Source: Spisula solida (lineage: Eukaryota; Mollusca; Bivalvia; Venerida; Mactridae). Taken from it: a stretch of DNA of 64,000 bases. The notes under the pieces are model-generated. The model saw only the letters and a list, made by a program, of their open reading frames with translations, was not told the origin of the DNA and did no database searches. Shown here one piece after another: positions 36,750 to 49,059 of the stretch (the first letter of the stretch is position 1; the number at the start of each line of letters is the position of its first letter). The stretch covers positions 15,954,089 through 16,018,088 of the forward strand of contig OX365956.1 in NCBI GenBank assembly GCA_947247005.1, read 5' to 3'. The position numbers and the translations under genes are program-made.

Positions 36750-37205
36750 CACGATTGTACTAATGTAAAATAACCTTTTAACCAATTATACAAATGTAAA
36801 AGATCTTTTTACCCGATTATACAAAAAAAAAGATCTTTTTAACCGATTATACAAATGTAAAAGAACCTTTTAACCGATTAAACAAACGTAAAAGATCTTT
36901 TTACCCGATTATACAAATGTAAAATATCATTCCAACGATTACAATGTAAACATCTTTTTAACCGATTATACAAATGTAAAACATCTTTTAACCGATTATA
37001 CAAATGTAAAAAATCTTTTTTACCGATTATACATTAAATAAACGTTAAAGATCTTTGTAACCGAGTATGCAAATGTAAAAAACCTTTTTACCCGATTATA
37101 CAAAAATAAAGGATCTTTTTAACCGATTACTCATTATACAAATGTAAAAATTATTTTTAACGGATTATACAAACGTAAGATTTCATTTTAACCAATTATA
37201 TAGCA
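36750..37205. repeat. Minisatellite, about 31-bp unit (ACCGATTATACAAATGTAAA)
   Basis: Repeated TTTAACCGATTATACAAATG + TAAAAGATCTT, with variants CCCGATT, GAACC and a poly-A form. Roughly 14 units. No ORF crosses it. Confidence 0.93.
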
Positions 37206-38334
37206 CGGATAATTTGACATGACCCTGACCTTTATGCATGAATAATATACATGTATTACAAGGTTCTTGCGTTTAATATATAGATTTCCGCTAGCAAATC
37301 GTGCAATATCGGTCCTTTAAATTTGTGTTGGTATTGCACCTCGAGCGTCTTCGTGATTCTTCCGCTTATGAAAACATACAACCGGTATTTTAAATATAGA
37401 CAATATATCAGCTGTTAAATTATGCAAATAAAAGTTCGAGAGTCGTGTCAAATTATCTGGACTATACAACATTTCTGTAGATCTTTTTAGTCGCGTATAC
37501 ATTATGCACTCACTGATTGCAACAAGGTTAAACCAAAAATAATATTTGTGCGGAGGGTATGTTTTTGTACAATAATTTTATACAATTTCATACTAATGAT
37601 GGGCGTCACGAAACTCGGCTATTGGAAATAAGATTTTCTGAATTAGTAAATTTATTCTTACTATACGTATGTTATCCCCTAGGAATTTTGTGTGTCTGTT
37701 TAAATCACTTCAAAACGTGAATAAAATATCAAATGAAATAGATGAAACTCGCAAATTACTCGTACCAAACAGTTTCATAATATTTTTATTATCAAATAAC
37801 ATTAAACCCATGAGAAATTGAATCTCTATACATAGAAATAAAACGACAACAGACGATTCCCCGATGACATGATTTAATTAAGTTAGGTGTGACGTCATCA
37901 ATGACGTCTATACGTTAACTGATGACAGGGTGGAAACATGTATAACAACAGTTGTTTTTCCAAAGCTTTGCATGTCATGGTGTTGATAAGATTAAATTAC
38001 AAAACATGGCAGGCAATATTGATCAACTTCAACACAGAGATAATTATAAAATTTACACGATTTTGCGAAGATATGATACCTGAAAAAGTAGAAATGTAAT
38101 TCGAGTATGTAAGTTGAATTTAAAAATAAAACACTTGATATAACATATTTAAATACTGAAAATGATGCCATTGTATATAACACGGGGGAATGAGTGTATG
38201 AAATATACAAGATAGTAAAGATTTGGACGAGAATGTAGCCATTAAATGAAACAGCCGAGCACATAAAAAAAAACACAGACCACATTTATAAGACACAATG
38301 CCCAACACACAATTGAACGAGACAAAAACTCTAT
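37206..38334. other. Unassigned AT-rich DNA
   Basis: Short minus ORFs at 37317-37502 and 37992-38308 have no recognisable domains. 37890-37925 contains a GTGACGTCATCAATGACGTC palindromic patch. No gene is supported. Confidence 0.3.
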
Positions 38335-38590
38335 CGCTGAAAGTTTAAGTTTACGCTGTCAACAAGTCAAAAGTCCAAGTGCCAGCTGCCAAAAAGCTGA
38401 TATACCTAGTTTCAGCTATAAAAAAGCTCAATAACACACATTTAGTAGATTCGTCTATAGACAAACTCGTTGAAGTCTTGAGTCCAAGTCCCAGCTGTCA
38501 AAAAGCTGAAATACATAGTTTCGGGTATAAAAAGTCAATGACGTACATTTTGTAGTTTCAGCTATAAAAAGCTTAGTATTGTGATACTAC
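38335..38590. repeat. Imperfect tandem repeat of about 115 bp (2 copies)
   Basis: AGTCCAAGTGCCAGCTGCCAAAAAGCTGA is followed by TAGTTTCAGCTATAAAAAAGC; both reappear near 38480-38570 as AGTCCAAGTCCCAGCTGTC and TAGTTTCGGGTATAAAAA. Short AGCT-ATAAAA-AGCT hairpins recur inside. Confidence 0.65.
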
Positions 38591-38813
38591 AAGGTATAGA
38601 ACAGGACACATAAAATTATGGAAACCAATTGTGTTAGATTTGCCATGATGTGATTAGGAAAGTATGAAATACTATATTGATTGCGTGGAAATAATGATAA
38701 CATCGACCTTTCAGCGAGACATTAATTAAACGAGTATAGCTTATTGAAACTGTTGACATTAAACGTAGTATAATACCAATGTTTCACACTTACCTGAAAT
38801 ACATAATATATAT

Positions 38814-39819
38814 GAGCCAGTCTCCAGGAAAACCTGCTATTTTGACAAAAATATTTATTTTGAGATTTTCCATAGCTTGATATAATAATCTTAATGAAGC
38901 AAAATACAAAAACAATTTTGTTAATATCTTGCTTTTTAAGGAAGTTACAGCTGTTTTTGTAGTGTCCCCTTTCGGAGCTCTTTTGTGTGACGTCGCAAAC
39001 GTCATTCAAACGTTTTTTGACGTAACTAGAACACGTATTTCATTATTACACCATTTGATCAATTTTTGACACGAATTGTTCAAAATGGTATCACATTTTA
39101 GCAGTATCTTTTAATTTTAAAAGTATTTACCAAAATCAAAATTGTTCGCATTCAGAGAAAGGCTACTATTGTTTTTAACACCGAACTCCTCATTTTTTTC
39201 ACTATGAGTACTTTTCCGAAATTGGTCACCATAGCAACGAAGTATGTGATTTCGACATAATTCATGGGAGATTTTAAAGCTAAGGTATCGTACTATATGA
39301 GTAAACTACATAAAATAAAATCGATGGATATGTATTTTTTTCTTATATACAAAACCTTGTGTATGGATATGTACAAAACCTTGTACCTTGTATATAAGAA
39401 AAAAATACATATCCATCGATTTTATTTTATGTAGTTTACTCATATACAATATACAATTGTTCGATTTCATAATAATTATCTATGGAGACCAAATAACGTA
39501 AATATTACTGATGTAGATATACACTAAGGTTGAAACCAAAAAAATGCTCTAAGAGTAAATAAAACTGGCAGAGAAATCTTGAATATGAGCAACGTAACGT
39601 CATTTTGGCTCCGACGTGACGTCACGTTTACATGGATAACATAACGTCCGCCCGTTCAACCGGTCCGATTATGATTATGAGGTTGCGGACCGGGCGGATA
39701 GGCGATAATCAATCACGTGATTACCATAATAGGCTCATTTTTGTTACTATATATAGTAACAAGTGTATTAATGGTAATTACATAATGTCATTATAGCAGG
39801 TTTTCCTGGAGACTGGCTC
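38814..39819. mobile_element. TIR element, GAGCCGTTCTCC family, copy 3
   Basis: Starts GAGCCAGTCTCCAGGAAAACC and ends GGTTTTCCTGGAGACTGGCTC; ATAT lies on both sides. The core keeps TGTGACGTCGCAAACGTCATT and GGTCACCATAGCAACGA. Minus ORFs at 38722-39009 are not recognisable genes. It contains the perfect 59-bp palindrome. Confidence 0.8.
39294..39446. repeat. Perfect 59-bp inverted repeat with 35-nt loop
   Basis: 39294-39352 (TATATGAGTAAACTACATAA...) is exactly complementary to 39388-39446 (...TTATGTAGTTTACTCATATA). The loop carries a repeated CAAAACCTTGT...TATGGATATGTA. Confidence 0.97.
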
Positions 39820-40187
39820 ATATGTATATATTAATTATGTACGTACTTCTTTTCTATGCATAATATGTTGGTTTTCATTGTATAATATTCTAATTAGTAT
39901 ACCAAAATGGGATAGACAATGAGTATCGCTGGTTATGAGATTTAGACGCGAGCTCCAGTGATACGAGATGTCTATCCAACTTATTTTCAATGCGTAATAT
40001 GTTGATTTTCATTGTATGATATACTAATTAGTATACCAAAATTGGAAGCATTACATGTATGAAGTGGTCACATCGACCCAGAGTTTTGTTACAGGTTGAA
40101 TGAACATATAATTATTTATGTATGTATATATTTATGACGAAAGTAACACGTACCATATATCGCTTCAGAAAAATGTTTCCTATGTGT
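39820..40187. repeat. Diverged duplication around CATAATATGTTGGTTTTCATTG
   Basis: A segment of about 65 bp including TAATATGTTG-TTTTCATTGTAT and CTAATTAGTATACCAAAAT occurs near 39858-39908 and 39990-40042. Nothing else is seen. Confidence 0.6.
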
Positions 40188-40560
40188 CAGTGTAGCAATA
40201 CCACGTGACACATGACTACAGTCACAAGAAGAAATTTGTAAACATCGGAAAATAAAAAAGACATAAGTATTTTGTTTCTTCGTGGATTTCGATGAAAAAT
40301 ATGCCACGCTAAGGGGACAATTATTTGCTTTTCATGAAATATAAAACAATTTCCGCGGCTCTGCCGTTTTGTCCATTACCCTGTGAAACCTACACGTCCA
40401 TCGGTAAAACTGCTGAAAAAGATCTTACATTTCACGGAAAGCAAATACTTTTCCCCTTAGCGTGACGTATTTTTTATAGAAATCGATGAAGAAATAAAAT
40501 ACTTATGGATATATTTGTGTTCCAATGTTTAGCCAAAAGCCACGTGGTATTGCTACCCTG
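40188..40560. mobile_element. Palindromic 0.4-kb element, copy B
   Basis: Begins CAGTGTAGCAATACCACGTG and ends CACGTGGTATTGCTACCCTG; TGTGT is duplicated at 40183-40187 and 40561-40565. Close in sequence to copy A (24674-25084) apart from a deletion in the middle. Confidence 0.9.
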
Positions 40561-41028
40561 TGTGTGCAATAACGGTTGTGTAATGGTAGATGTTGTTATT
40601 ACCAAAAAGGAACACATAAATAACAATTAATTAGTTCATGACTGATTTGATTACATGTATCAGTGTTGTTATTAGTATGACATGAGCGCAAATGTTATAC
40701 TAATATTATCATATGATAGTTACTAGTATTTGGCTTGTAGTTGCTACTTAATGTCTTGATATTTTAGTGCAATAGCTCAGTTTTTGCAAGAAACCGACTC
40801 AACTTCTACCAAGACAATTGAGTTGGTTTCTAGTAAGCCTGTGGCCTTTTGTTGAAACATATTACGTTGCATGGAAAGATCCCATACTGTCCTCTTACTA
40901 TTTCGTCCCCACGATTCGCATCCTACCTGGTTCGTTCATGAGTTTATGTACAGCTGTGGAGTTATGGATGTAGTGTTTTGTCCCCTGGGGTCATTTAACG
41001 TAGTTAAAATTTAACGTAGTTAAGATTT
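40561..41028. other. Unassigned DNA with a short hairpin
   Basis: AGAAACCGACTCAA (40789) pairs with TTGAGTTGGTTTCT (40818). No gene is supported. Confidence 0.4.
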
Positions 41029-41180
41029 TTGACCGGAGGGGACTATTGGTTTGCCATCAGTTCGTCAGTTTTGGTTCTGACGGGAATTGTGGTTGCTATG
41101 GCAACATACACATTGAATATGGCTTTAACCGGTAGGGGACTTCCGTATTGTTTGCAATTCTTAATGACTTGTTCATTACG
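41029..41180 (+). mobile_element. Fragment of the GACCGGAGGGGACTAT repeat
   Basis: Contains TTTGACCGGAGGGGACTAT, AATTGTGGTTGCTATGGCAAC, ACCGGTAGGGGACTTC and GTATTGTTTGCAATTCTTAA, all in the same order as the fuller copy at 63378-63690. The 62-codon ORF here is incidental. Confidence 0.75.
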
Positions 41181-42346
41181 TAATATCTCGATTTGTTCAA
41201 TTACGTCATTTTACTAATTGAAAGTAGGTCATACGACTATACGGGCCTTTCAACGTTTTAATACTGTTATTTAACTTTTGAGACTAAAGGCTGCTAAAAC
41301 TATGTAGTTCAGCAGTTTTACTGTTGTAACTAGTTCATTCAGTGTAGGCATTCCGCCTTTTGTTTGCTGAATCTTTTCTACTGGGTCATTCAGCTAGTTA
41401 TAATTTATTATACTTTTCGACAGCTTGGACTTGGGCGGATCTGCGCTTGTTTAGTTCGGCATTGTGCTTTTTGTGTTTTTAATGTTTTTTGTGCTCGGCT
41501 TGTTAAGTTGAGTGCTGCCTTCCCTGCCTGACTTAATATAATCTTTTGAGCGTGAAAGACGTCTCGTTAAAATCGGTCAAATAGGAATTTTAGAATACTT
41601 ACGGTTGTTTTTTAATGTTTTTGACACCTACAGTGCCCACCAAAAATAAATATACAGTAAATAATGTTGCAAAGTTAAACTTAGTAAAATTATTCAATAT
41701 CTGTTTATCAGACGGTCACAATTATATTAGTTTCTGAAACTGCAGTTACTAAATGAGTCAAAATAGAGATAGAAATAAAGATGAAGATGTTCGGAACTTA
41801 AATAACCATGTGATGAAAAAGGCTGAATTTTCCATCTTTTTGTGACAAAGTTACTATTCAAGAGGGACAAAGCAACTTTAGATTTTGCACCTTGGGTACC
41901 AATTAATGTATGGTCTTTCCATTTAATAAACAAAAATATTCCTTTTAGTCAAATATATTGTTTCTTCACTGTTCTGCAAATAATATCATTACAGGCAAGT
42001 AAGTAGGCAAACTACATCTGTATACTTATTTTTGTTGGGCTTTGTACTTACGTCACATACAACGTAATATGTTCACACTGACCTTTTCATTGTTTTATGA
42101 TAGATTATGTTATAACCAAGAATGAACGGACAGAACAATTACTAAGCTCCTTCATGTCAAATTTGAGCTTCTGACCTATATCATTATCAGGAAGCCAGAC
42201 AAAGAGGGAATGATATACACTTCATGTAATATGCCAGTATCCGTCATTCAAAGATGTTTCCAAAGACACAATGCCAGTTTCAATTTATACACGTCAAAAT
42301 ATGATCCTATCAGTTCAGCAATATACAGCACAGTGTTTCTCGCAAT
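41181..42346. other. Unassigned DNA
   Basis: No supported gene or repeat. Confidence 0.3.
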
Positions 42347-42589
42347 ATGCTAAATGATAAAAGAAAGTCTGACAGGGAAGGAAGCACTCAACTTAACAAG
42401 CCGAATAAGTCATCTCTGGCACAGCCGTTCATACCAGGGTCTTCTTGTTTATCGTTTCACGGGAAACAGGAAAGGTTGCAGTATCCACTGAGGATGGCAT
42501 CCCCGTCAGCTGGGAATATAAGAGGGGCACCTCTCGTATACAGCCTAACGTCAGAAACAGGATATTGTCCTCGGTTAAAGGCCTGTTGA
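42347..42589 (+). other. Unrecognised ORF, possible isolated exon
   Basis: An 80-codon frame in a stretch visibly richer in G+C than its neighbours, starting MLNDKRKSDREGSTQL. A second frame overlaps it (42445-42642), so frame preference is not clear. No conserved domain, splice partner or repeat match is visible. It could be an exon remnant, part of an unidentified transposon, or chance. Confidence 0.15.
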
Positions 42590-44538
42590 ATGGTATACAC
42601 CAATCGAAGAATAACTTAAATAGTAATTACGGGTTCATGTGATATAATAGTGGATACAGCATTAAACATTACTACTGAACATCTTGAAATGGTTAATGTG
42701 TGTGCTCATATTTATATCTAATATAGAGATAAAGTATGACATTAAGAAGCGAACATCACGTAACGTCACAACATTTTGACGTCGACATGTACTTATTAAA
42801 ACACTTATATTATCCGCCTTCGTAGCAAATCGAAATATTTTATGTAAATAAAGGAATAGTGTAAATGTATTCCTGTGTGTTTTCAATAATATCACTTAAT
42901 TAGTTTCCAGCAATATCGATCGTACGGGTATTAAATGACCATCCCTCGTACAGTTTACACAATGTCTCTCATAAAGTGTGGTTAGTAAGAAAATAGAAGG
43001 CAGAAGTATTGACCAAGAAGTCAAATTTAAATAATGTGCGTGGTATTTACCGAGTGAACTTTTATCGTCATTACTGGGATATAACATCGTAGGTTTGGTT
43101 TCGGATTTCGGGTCGATTTACTCACTACTACATTAATTACTTATCAGTCCGCATATGGAAATACTATCTGCAATCTTGTTTTATGCATACGAGATGTCAC
43201 TTTATTTCCTCTTGTATTATGTACGAGTATTAAACATTTGTGGATGTACTGGACATGCCATTAATTAATTATTATAATTATACACGTACTTACAAAAAAC
43301 TATCATAACACATCGGACATGGACGAGAGCACTCATCAACAACAACATGACACAAAAGGAGCAAAATGGAGCACACAAAAACTCACAGACAACAGACACA
43401 CAACACAATAACGAAACAAAATCTAGCTTACAACAGGTACTATGTTCTACTTTCGTGTGTAGATTTGGTCTAACACAATTGAAAGCGATTGTTACATGTA
43501 GAATTATACAACTTCAAGCACGATCTTTGTATCAATATTTGCCAACAAACAGACAACAGACAACAAATCGAAAAGAGCAAAACAAGATTAGAACGGATAC
43601 ATATGGAGCGCCATTGCTGCCTTGATATTACTGTTGTCGATGTGTGCATTACATTTCATTTGAAAAAAAAAATTAGTGTGGGATATAATACAATGTGATT
43701 ATTGACATGGCAGTACTATAGCATTGCAGATAGGATTACGATGCTTAACTCGTGCATTTCAGTCAGTCATCTATATACATATACATGTGGATGTCTTGAT
43801 TTGTTCTGCCTTTTTCATCCGGTTACATTGTTGAAAATAATAAGATATGACATTGTATGTATATACAGGCGGCAGATCTAAACGAATGTATCGTACATAA
43901 AGCAACGTCTCTGCTAGACAATGACTCCCCACAGAGATACCGGGCAATATCAGCATGCAAAAAAATTATAATGTGAGAACATGCAAGAGTAATCAGTGTG
44001 TATGCAAATGTGGGAAGAAATAACAAAAGTCTAGTCCACCATAATATTATAGGAAAAACGCGTTAAGAGACTGTACACAATAACAAATTCAATAAATCAC
44101 AAAATACTTACAAAAACAAAATTCTTCTTGTCCTAGGAAAATGATGAATATCGTCGTTGTATATTCAAATCTTCATAACTCGTTCTTGTCTAAATTTTCA
44201 TGAAGAGCAAAAAACCTTTATTGCACGATCGCAAATCCAGTTTTTGCTCATTTTCGTTTGTAAGGGAAATGCGTTCTTTAAGGGTGTTACTAACATCTTG
44301 CATCCATTAGGATGTCAATATGAAAGAGCTTTCAATGGTACTTTAATGTGTCAAACGTTCGTATTTCGCCAGTAATTTTAGAAACACTGGAGCTTTTTGA
44401 GACTAATGAAACCTATTTAAACTAAAACTTTTTTACCAAAACCGTGGTACTGGTTCCAAATGTAATACGACATTTTATCATCAGTAAAGAGTAATGAAGT
44501 TTTGACAGTGTCATATGACGTATATCAAATAGAGGATA
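42590..44538. other. Unassigned DNA
   Basis: Contains overlapping ORFs of 60-92 codons (such as 43347-43625, rich in Gln, Thr and Asn) with no recognisable domains. No RNA gene or repeat structure could be supported. Confidence 0.25.
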
Positions 44539-44674
44539 TTTGTTGATTTTGGTGTAAGACCGAATTTTATTTCACCGAGTGATCACATAAAATCCATATT
44601 TTTACGAGAGTGAAAATTTAATTTTTTGTTATCATGTGTGAAATAAAATTAATCTTACACCAAAAATCAACAAA
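44539..44674. repeat. Hairpin element, arms about 36 bp
   Basis: TTTGTTGATTTTGGTGTAAG...AATTTTATTTCAC at 44539-44574 is inverted at 44638-44674 as GTGAAATAAAATT...CTTACACCAAAAATCAACAAA. Likely a short inverted-repeat element. Confidence 0.8.
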
Positions 44675-45129
44675 CTTTTTGTTTATTATATGCCTCGATA
44701 TCTCTTTAAAATGTGCCATAATTTGATTAATTGAAAAAATCACGTCGAAATTGGAACGTCACGACGTGGGAATTATGACGTCATGATGACGTTACGCATA
44801 TTTTAAAGCCCGGTGTCGTTGACGTTACGTTACGTTTCTTTTGCTTCATGATACTGGAACTAGCTTCTAAAACTGGGAAAATAACAAAGTGTTAATTTCA
44901 CTGTTATTTTCACAGTTATATTAACTGAAAATCTCCATAATCCATTGAAAGCAAATAGTAAAGAAACTTTTATTAAAGAGGTGTGATATATAGATAGAAG
45001 ATGCAAATGGTCTCATATTTCCCGCTTCGTCAAAAGTCATTTTGCTAGGTTATGATTATTAAGTGATAATACGTAAAGACACGAGTGCATGCATTTGTTT
45101 TCTACAACGTTTGTACTGATGTTGGTGTT
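44675..45129. other. Unassigned DNA with a TGACGT-rich patch
   Basis: 44750-44840 has repeated GACGTCATGATGACGTTACG-like sequence resembling the core of the GAGCCGTTCTCC elements, but no termini. Confidence 0.35.
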
Positions 45130-45325
45130 TAGATAGATTTATTTATTTCAACATACTCTGTACAATTTACATGACAAAAATTTATCAAACTTTACATTAA
45201 AACAGTAAACAAATCATGCATGCAATTATAATGTCATGGTAAACAACATTGCAGGTAAAGGATGACACAAAAAAGAACTACACGTAGTTCTTATTTCCAT
45301 TGAGGTCCTTTGACAAAATATATAA
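45130..45325 (-). mobile_element. LINE-type 3' terminus (minus strand)
   Basis: The minus strand reads GGACCTCAATGGAAATAAG, then a TACGTGTA-containing hairpin, and ends TTGAAATAAATAAATCTATC. This is typical of the 3' UTR and tail of CR1/L2-like LINEs. No RT coding is preserved. Confidence 0.5.
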
Positions 45326-45628
45326 TAACATGTGAAAATATGTTCATTAGACATGTAAATATATAAATACAACAACTGTTTATAAGTTATGTGACTAGAA
45401 CTTTATGCAAACAAATACCCCGAATGTGCTGAGTATGAACCGTATCATTGTAGATGAAAAACATGAACAAAAATGAAAACATTCACCTAAAACAAAAATA
45501 AATTATTTATCAATGTTTCACACTATAATACAGATGATGTATTAACATGCTGTCTGTTTCTTGTTGTGGAACATATTAAGTCAAGTTTGGTGCGATAAAA
45601 CTTTTAAGCCTGTCTTTAATATACACAA

Positions 45629-46052
45629 ACAAACAAATCAACTGTCACAGTAGAGTATCTAGACATTTGATCAGACGTACTGTTTGTTTTCCCATGTTCA
45701 TTAACACAAGTAAACTGTCAAATTACTTGTCTGCAAAGGTCACCGTGGCAATAGGAAAATAGTCTGCTTGGAGATGTAAGAGACGTAGTTTTTTGCAGAC
45801 GCGTTTTGTAATAGTCACTATATTTCCTGTCACAGTTTGCTATTGCCATGGTGACCTTTGCAGGCAAGTTTGGCGATATATATAACCATCTACCGTTCCA
45901 CGAAATATGGATACACTGAAATCAGCAACCGAGTGACTGTACTGATCTGTATTTTGTAATTTGACAGTCTATTGGTGTAAATGAACATGTGGAAACAAAC
46001 AGTGCGTCTAATCAAATGTCTGAATACTCTTCTGTGACAGTTGATTTGTTTA
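45629..46052. mobile_element. Foldback MITE (about 0.42 kb) with arms over 100 bp
   Basis: AAACAAATCAACTGTCACAG at the left is inverted as CTGTGACAGTTGATTTGTTT at the right. Pairing continues through GACATTTGATCAGACG, ACTGTTTGTTT and CTGTCAAATTAC. An inner pair, CTGCAAAGGTCACCGTGGC / GCCATGGTGACCTTTGCAG, lies at 45732 and 45845. Confidence 0.85.
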
Positions 46053-46369
46053 AAAGAAACCTATACGATATTCAGAACGCTACCACCAACATTTTCAGAC
46101 ATTACTATCACAATTAGCATAAATGCATTTTTGAGAAGTTCATTGGGAGTCAAATGTTATATTCGAGACTTAGTGAGGTGATCGCCGAAATCATTTCATC
46201 GACATTGTAACGTCACTGACGTCATTTATGTTGCACCGGTGCGTGGTGGTGACTGCTTTTGAGGAGCCATAATTTATGACAGACTTGTTACAGGTATACC
46301 TAATTTGGTGGACTGGTCGCAGAAAGATTCCGAATTATGATGGCGTATTTAATTTTTGCGTACTTTAAA

Positions 46370-46420
46370 AAAATGTGATCTTCTGAGTAAAAGTCCCCGT
46401 TATTTCTGAACATCCCATGT
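46370..46420 (-). mobile_element. Mariner-like end fragment
   Basis: On the minus strand: GGGATGTTCAGAAATAACGG followed by GGACTTTTACTC. This resembles the 27420 fragment (GGGACGTTCAGAAATAACG...ACTTTTGCT). No partner terminus found. Confidence 0.35.
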
Positions 46421-46429
46421 AATTTTAAG

Positions 46430-47170
46430 TAATTTTCAGGGAACTGCTTTATCAAAGCACTGACGGAAATCGTAAACTTACGTTCAAATTTGAATTATAC
46501 GTTATTATGTAAACTCTACACCTGATGCTCGGGTATTGTTTGTAGCGATTTGCTCACTAAATAACAATTGATTTTGAACAACCCTTTACCGCACTTTGTA
46601 GCTGTTAAAGAGCTATGAATAATTTAAATTTAATCGTGAAGTTAATATTTCCGTAGGCACTTTAATAAAGCAGTACCCTGTGTGCTGTTTTATCCATAGC
46701 ACTTATAAAAATCTTAAAGTTACGCTCAAATTTAAATTCTTTATATTTTACAACTGCAAATTGGTGACGGATATGGTTGCTTATCAGTTTATAAACTGAA
46801 TTATTATTAGTATTGCAACTCCATTTACCACACTAATTATAAAGATTTTTAAAATTTTATCGTAAGTTTAATATTTCCGAATTTGCTTTAATAAAGCACT
46901 TTCCTTGGTACTGGTTTATCAAAGCACTTACGAAAACCTAAATGTAACACTCAAATTTAAATTCGGTATAATTTGTTTACACTTATGAAGTGTGGTTAAT
47001 TGCGTTACAATACAAATAATCATTCAGTTAATGAACTCATAAAAAACATTTTATAACTGCATATTTGTGACTGATATGGTTTTCAGTTCATTAACGTAAT
47101 TATTATTTGTTTTGCAGCTCCATTTACCATAATTGTAAACAAACCATAAATACTTAAATTGTGATTAGAA
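46430..47170. repeat. Imperfect tandem repeat of about 235-245 bp (3 copies)
   Basis: Units share TTTATCAAAGCACTTACGAAAA, TTAAAGTTACGCTCAAATTTAAATT, a TATTTTACAACTGCAAATTGG segment and TTTAATAAAGCA-TA-CCT. A further diverged copy is at about 3150-3400. Confidence 0.75.
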
Positions 47171-48840
47171 TATTATGCAGTAGGTCGCATATTTTTTATG
47201 TAACATTGGCAATGGTTGAGTTATCCGTTTTATATTATCAGAACGATCTTGATTCCTATATGGCAATCATAAGGAGACGTCAGTCTGGAAAGCATCAATA
47301 AATAATGAGTGGTGAGGTGAAAAGGAAAACAAACATACAGTTTATTATGAATTTTGTGAAGTCAAGAACAGTCTGGTCGACAATCTATAATAATCATACA
47401 TGTATATGTATCTAAAGATGACGCAAACATGGGATTATAATCCGTAGATCAAAGCACAAAATCAAATTAAAACGGATAATTCAATTTTTAATCTTCTTTT
47501 TGAGACGGGTAATTCTGAGCTATTTCTTTTTTTCTTAAGTACATATTTCATTTAAGTACACAAATAGGATAGGTTTAGTAGCAGCTTTAACTAATTGCAT
47601 TAAGGTCACAATTTAATCTTCAACACTGATACATCTGGAGACATGTTTTAGACAGATCCATATGTACATGTTTATTCAACTTTCCTTGCAACTCTTTCTT
47701 TGTCTAATTTCACACACTTTTCTACACCATGATTTTACAAAATGTAGTACCATTGGGATCGTTGGTGCACTTATATGTGTGTTAATGTAGTTCTTTACTC
47801 TATCTACCTATAACTGTTTCATTATTATGCACATGCAGTATAACAGTACTTTGTCACTTAGCCAGGGCCTACAAATGTTTTACTACTCGTATTCTATTCT
47901 GATATGGTCAGGCGCTGTTTGTTACTATGGTAATTTTTTATTCAAACGTCAGCGATGTCTCATAACACTTACACTTGAAAACGTGCCAAACCGTTCGAAA
48001 TATCTCTTTCCCGGGTAATGAAATTTATCATTGAAGACCAAAGCGAGATATTTAGATAAAAGATATGAATTTGAATGTTAATCCTCTGATCAAGCGAGTA
48101 CATGTACCTCATCACCCAGATGGGTAGGCCGTGGAATTCATTAGCACTTTTATGCACACTTCGAAATATCTTATCGTATCTTCTACATGTCTAGTGATGT
48201 TTGTATGAATTTGTCTTATCTTACTTAATATATGAAAAAAATGTAGTTATATCAGTAGCTGTAAATGGCATTTTCTGTCTAATGTACCAATTTTCTAAGG
48301 TTTTCGTCATCGGCCAGTTTCTATAGCAGAAAGTTCGCCTATTACAAAGAACCACTTTTTGCATTAATAACAAAACGCTTGCTGAATTTTTATCACGTTC
48401 ATCAATGCACAAAGCATACATATTCTACATAATTATGTCGACCTATATACATTTTACGTATGGCTAAGGTCTAGACTTTTTGTTATCTTGTAGAAACAGT
48501 CTTTTTTATTTATTGAGACATCAACAAATGATACATCCTCTAGGGAATACTTTACATACTAACAACCCTATAATTGTAACGTAAACCTCTACTAAAATAT
48601 CCGTTACAGTCCTCGAATGGTTGATATGAAATGTATACCCCAAGAGGATTCATTAGTTAAACAATTAATTTCTCATTTAGAATATTTATTATGACTATGA
48701 TTTCTCCGTAGAGAATTTTATCTGTCTGTTATTGTTTTAAATCACTTGAAAACGTAACAGTAAATGTTACGAAATCATCATTTATTCATACTAAATTGTT
48801 TCACAATGTTATTAAGTAGCATAGAGTCCCCTGGGTAGTA
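47171..48840. other. Unassigned AT-rich DNA
   Basis: ORFs of 62-66 codons (47827-48018, 47969-48157, 48221-48421) lack recognisable domains and overlap each other. Nothing else is seen. Confidence 0.3.
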
Positions 48841-49059
48841 ACAGCTCTACATGGATATACTTTTCAGAAGCAAGCTTAAGGGACTTCATTTGTTGTGTCG
48901 TTAGTCGTATTTTAAACATTAAACATTTATTCATTTGATTTACGCATTCAACAGCTCTACATGGAAACACTTTTCAGAAGCAAGCTTAAGGGACTTTATT
49001 TGTTGTGTCGTTAGTCGTATTTAAAATATTATACATTTATTCATTGATTAACGCATTCA
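48841..49059. repeat. 110-bp tandem duplication (2 copies)
   Basis: ACAGCTCTACATGGA starts at 48841 and 48951. Both copies run through AGCAAGCTTAAGGGACTT and TTGTGTCGTTAGTCGTATTT with few differences. Confidence 0.95.

Noticed and set aside
41029..41217. 62-codon ORF beginning MTGGDYWFAISSSVLVLTG
   Set aside because: It is the translation of the GACCGGAGGGGACTAT repeat; the copy at 63346 gives a similar frame (LTGGDYRFALRPS).
43347..43698. Two overlapping ORFs of 92 and 69 codons
   Set aside because: Low-complexity Gln/Thr/Asn composition, overlapping frames and no recognisable domain.
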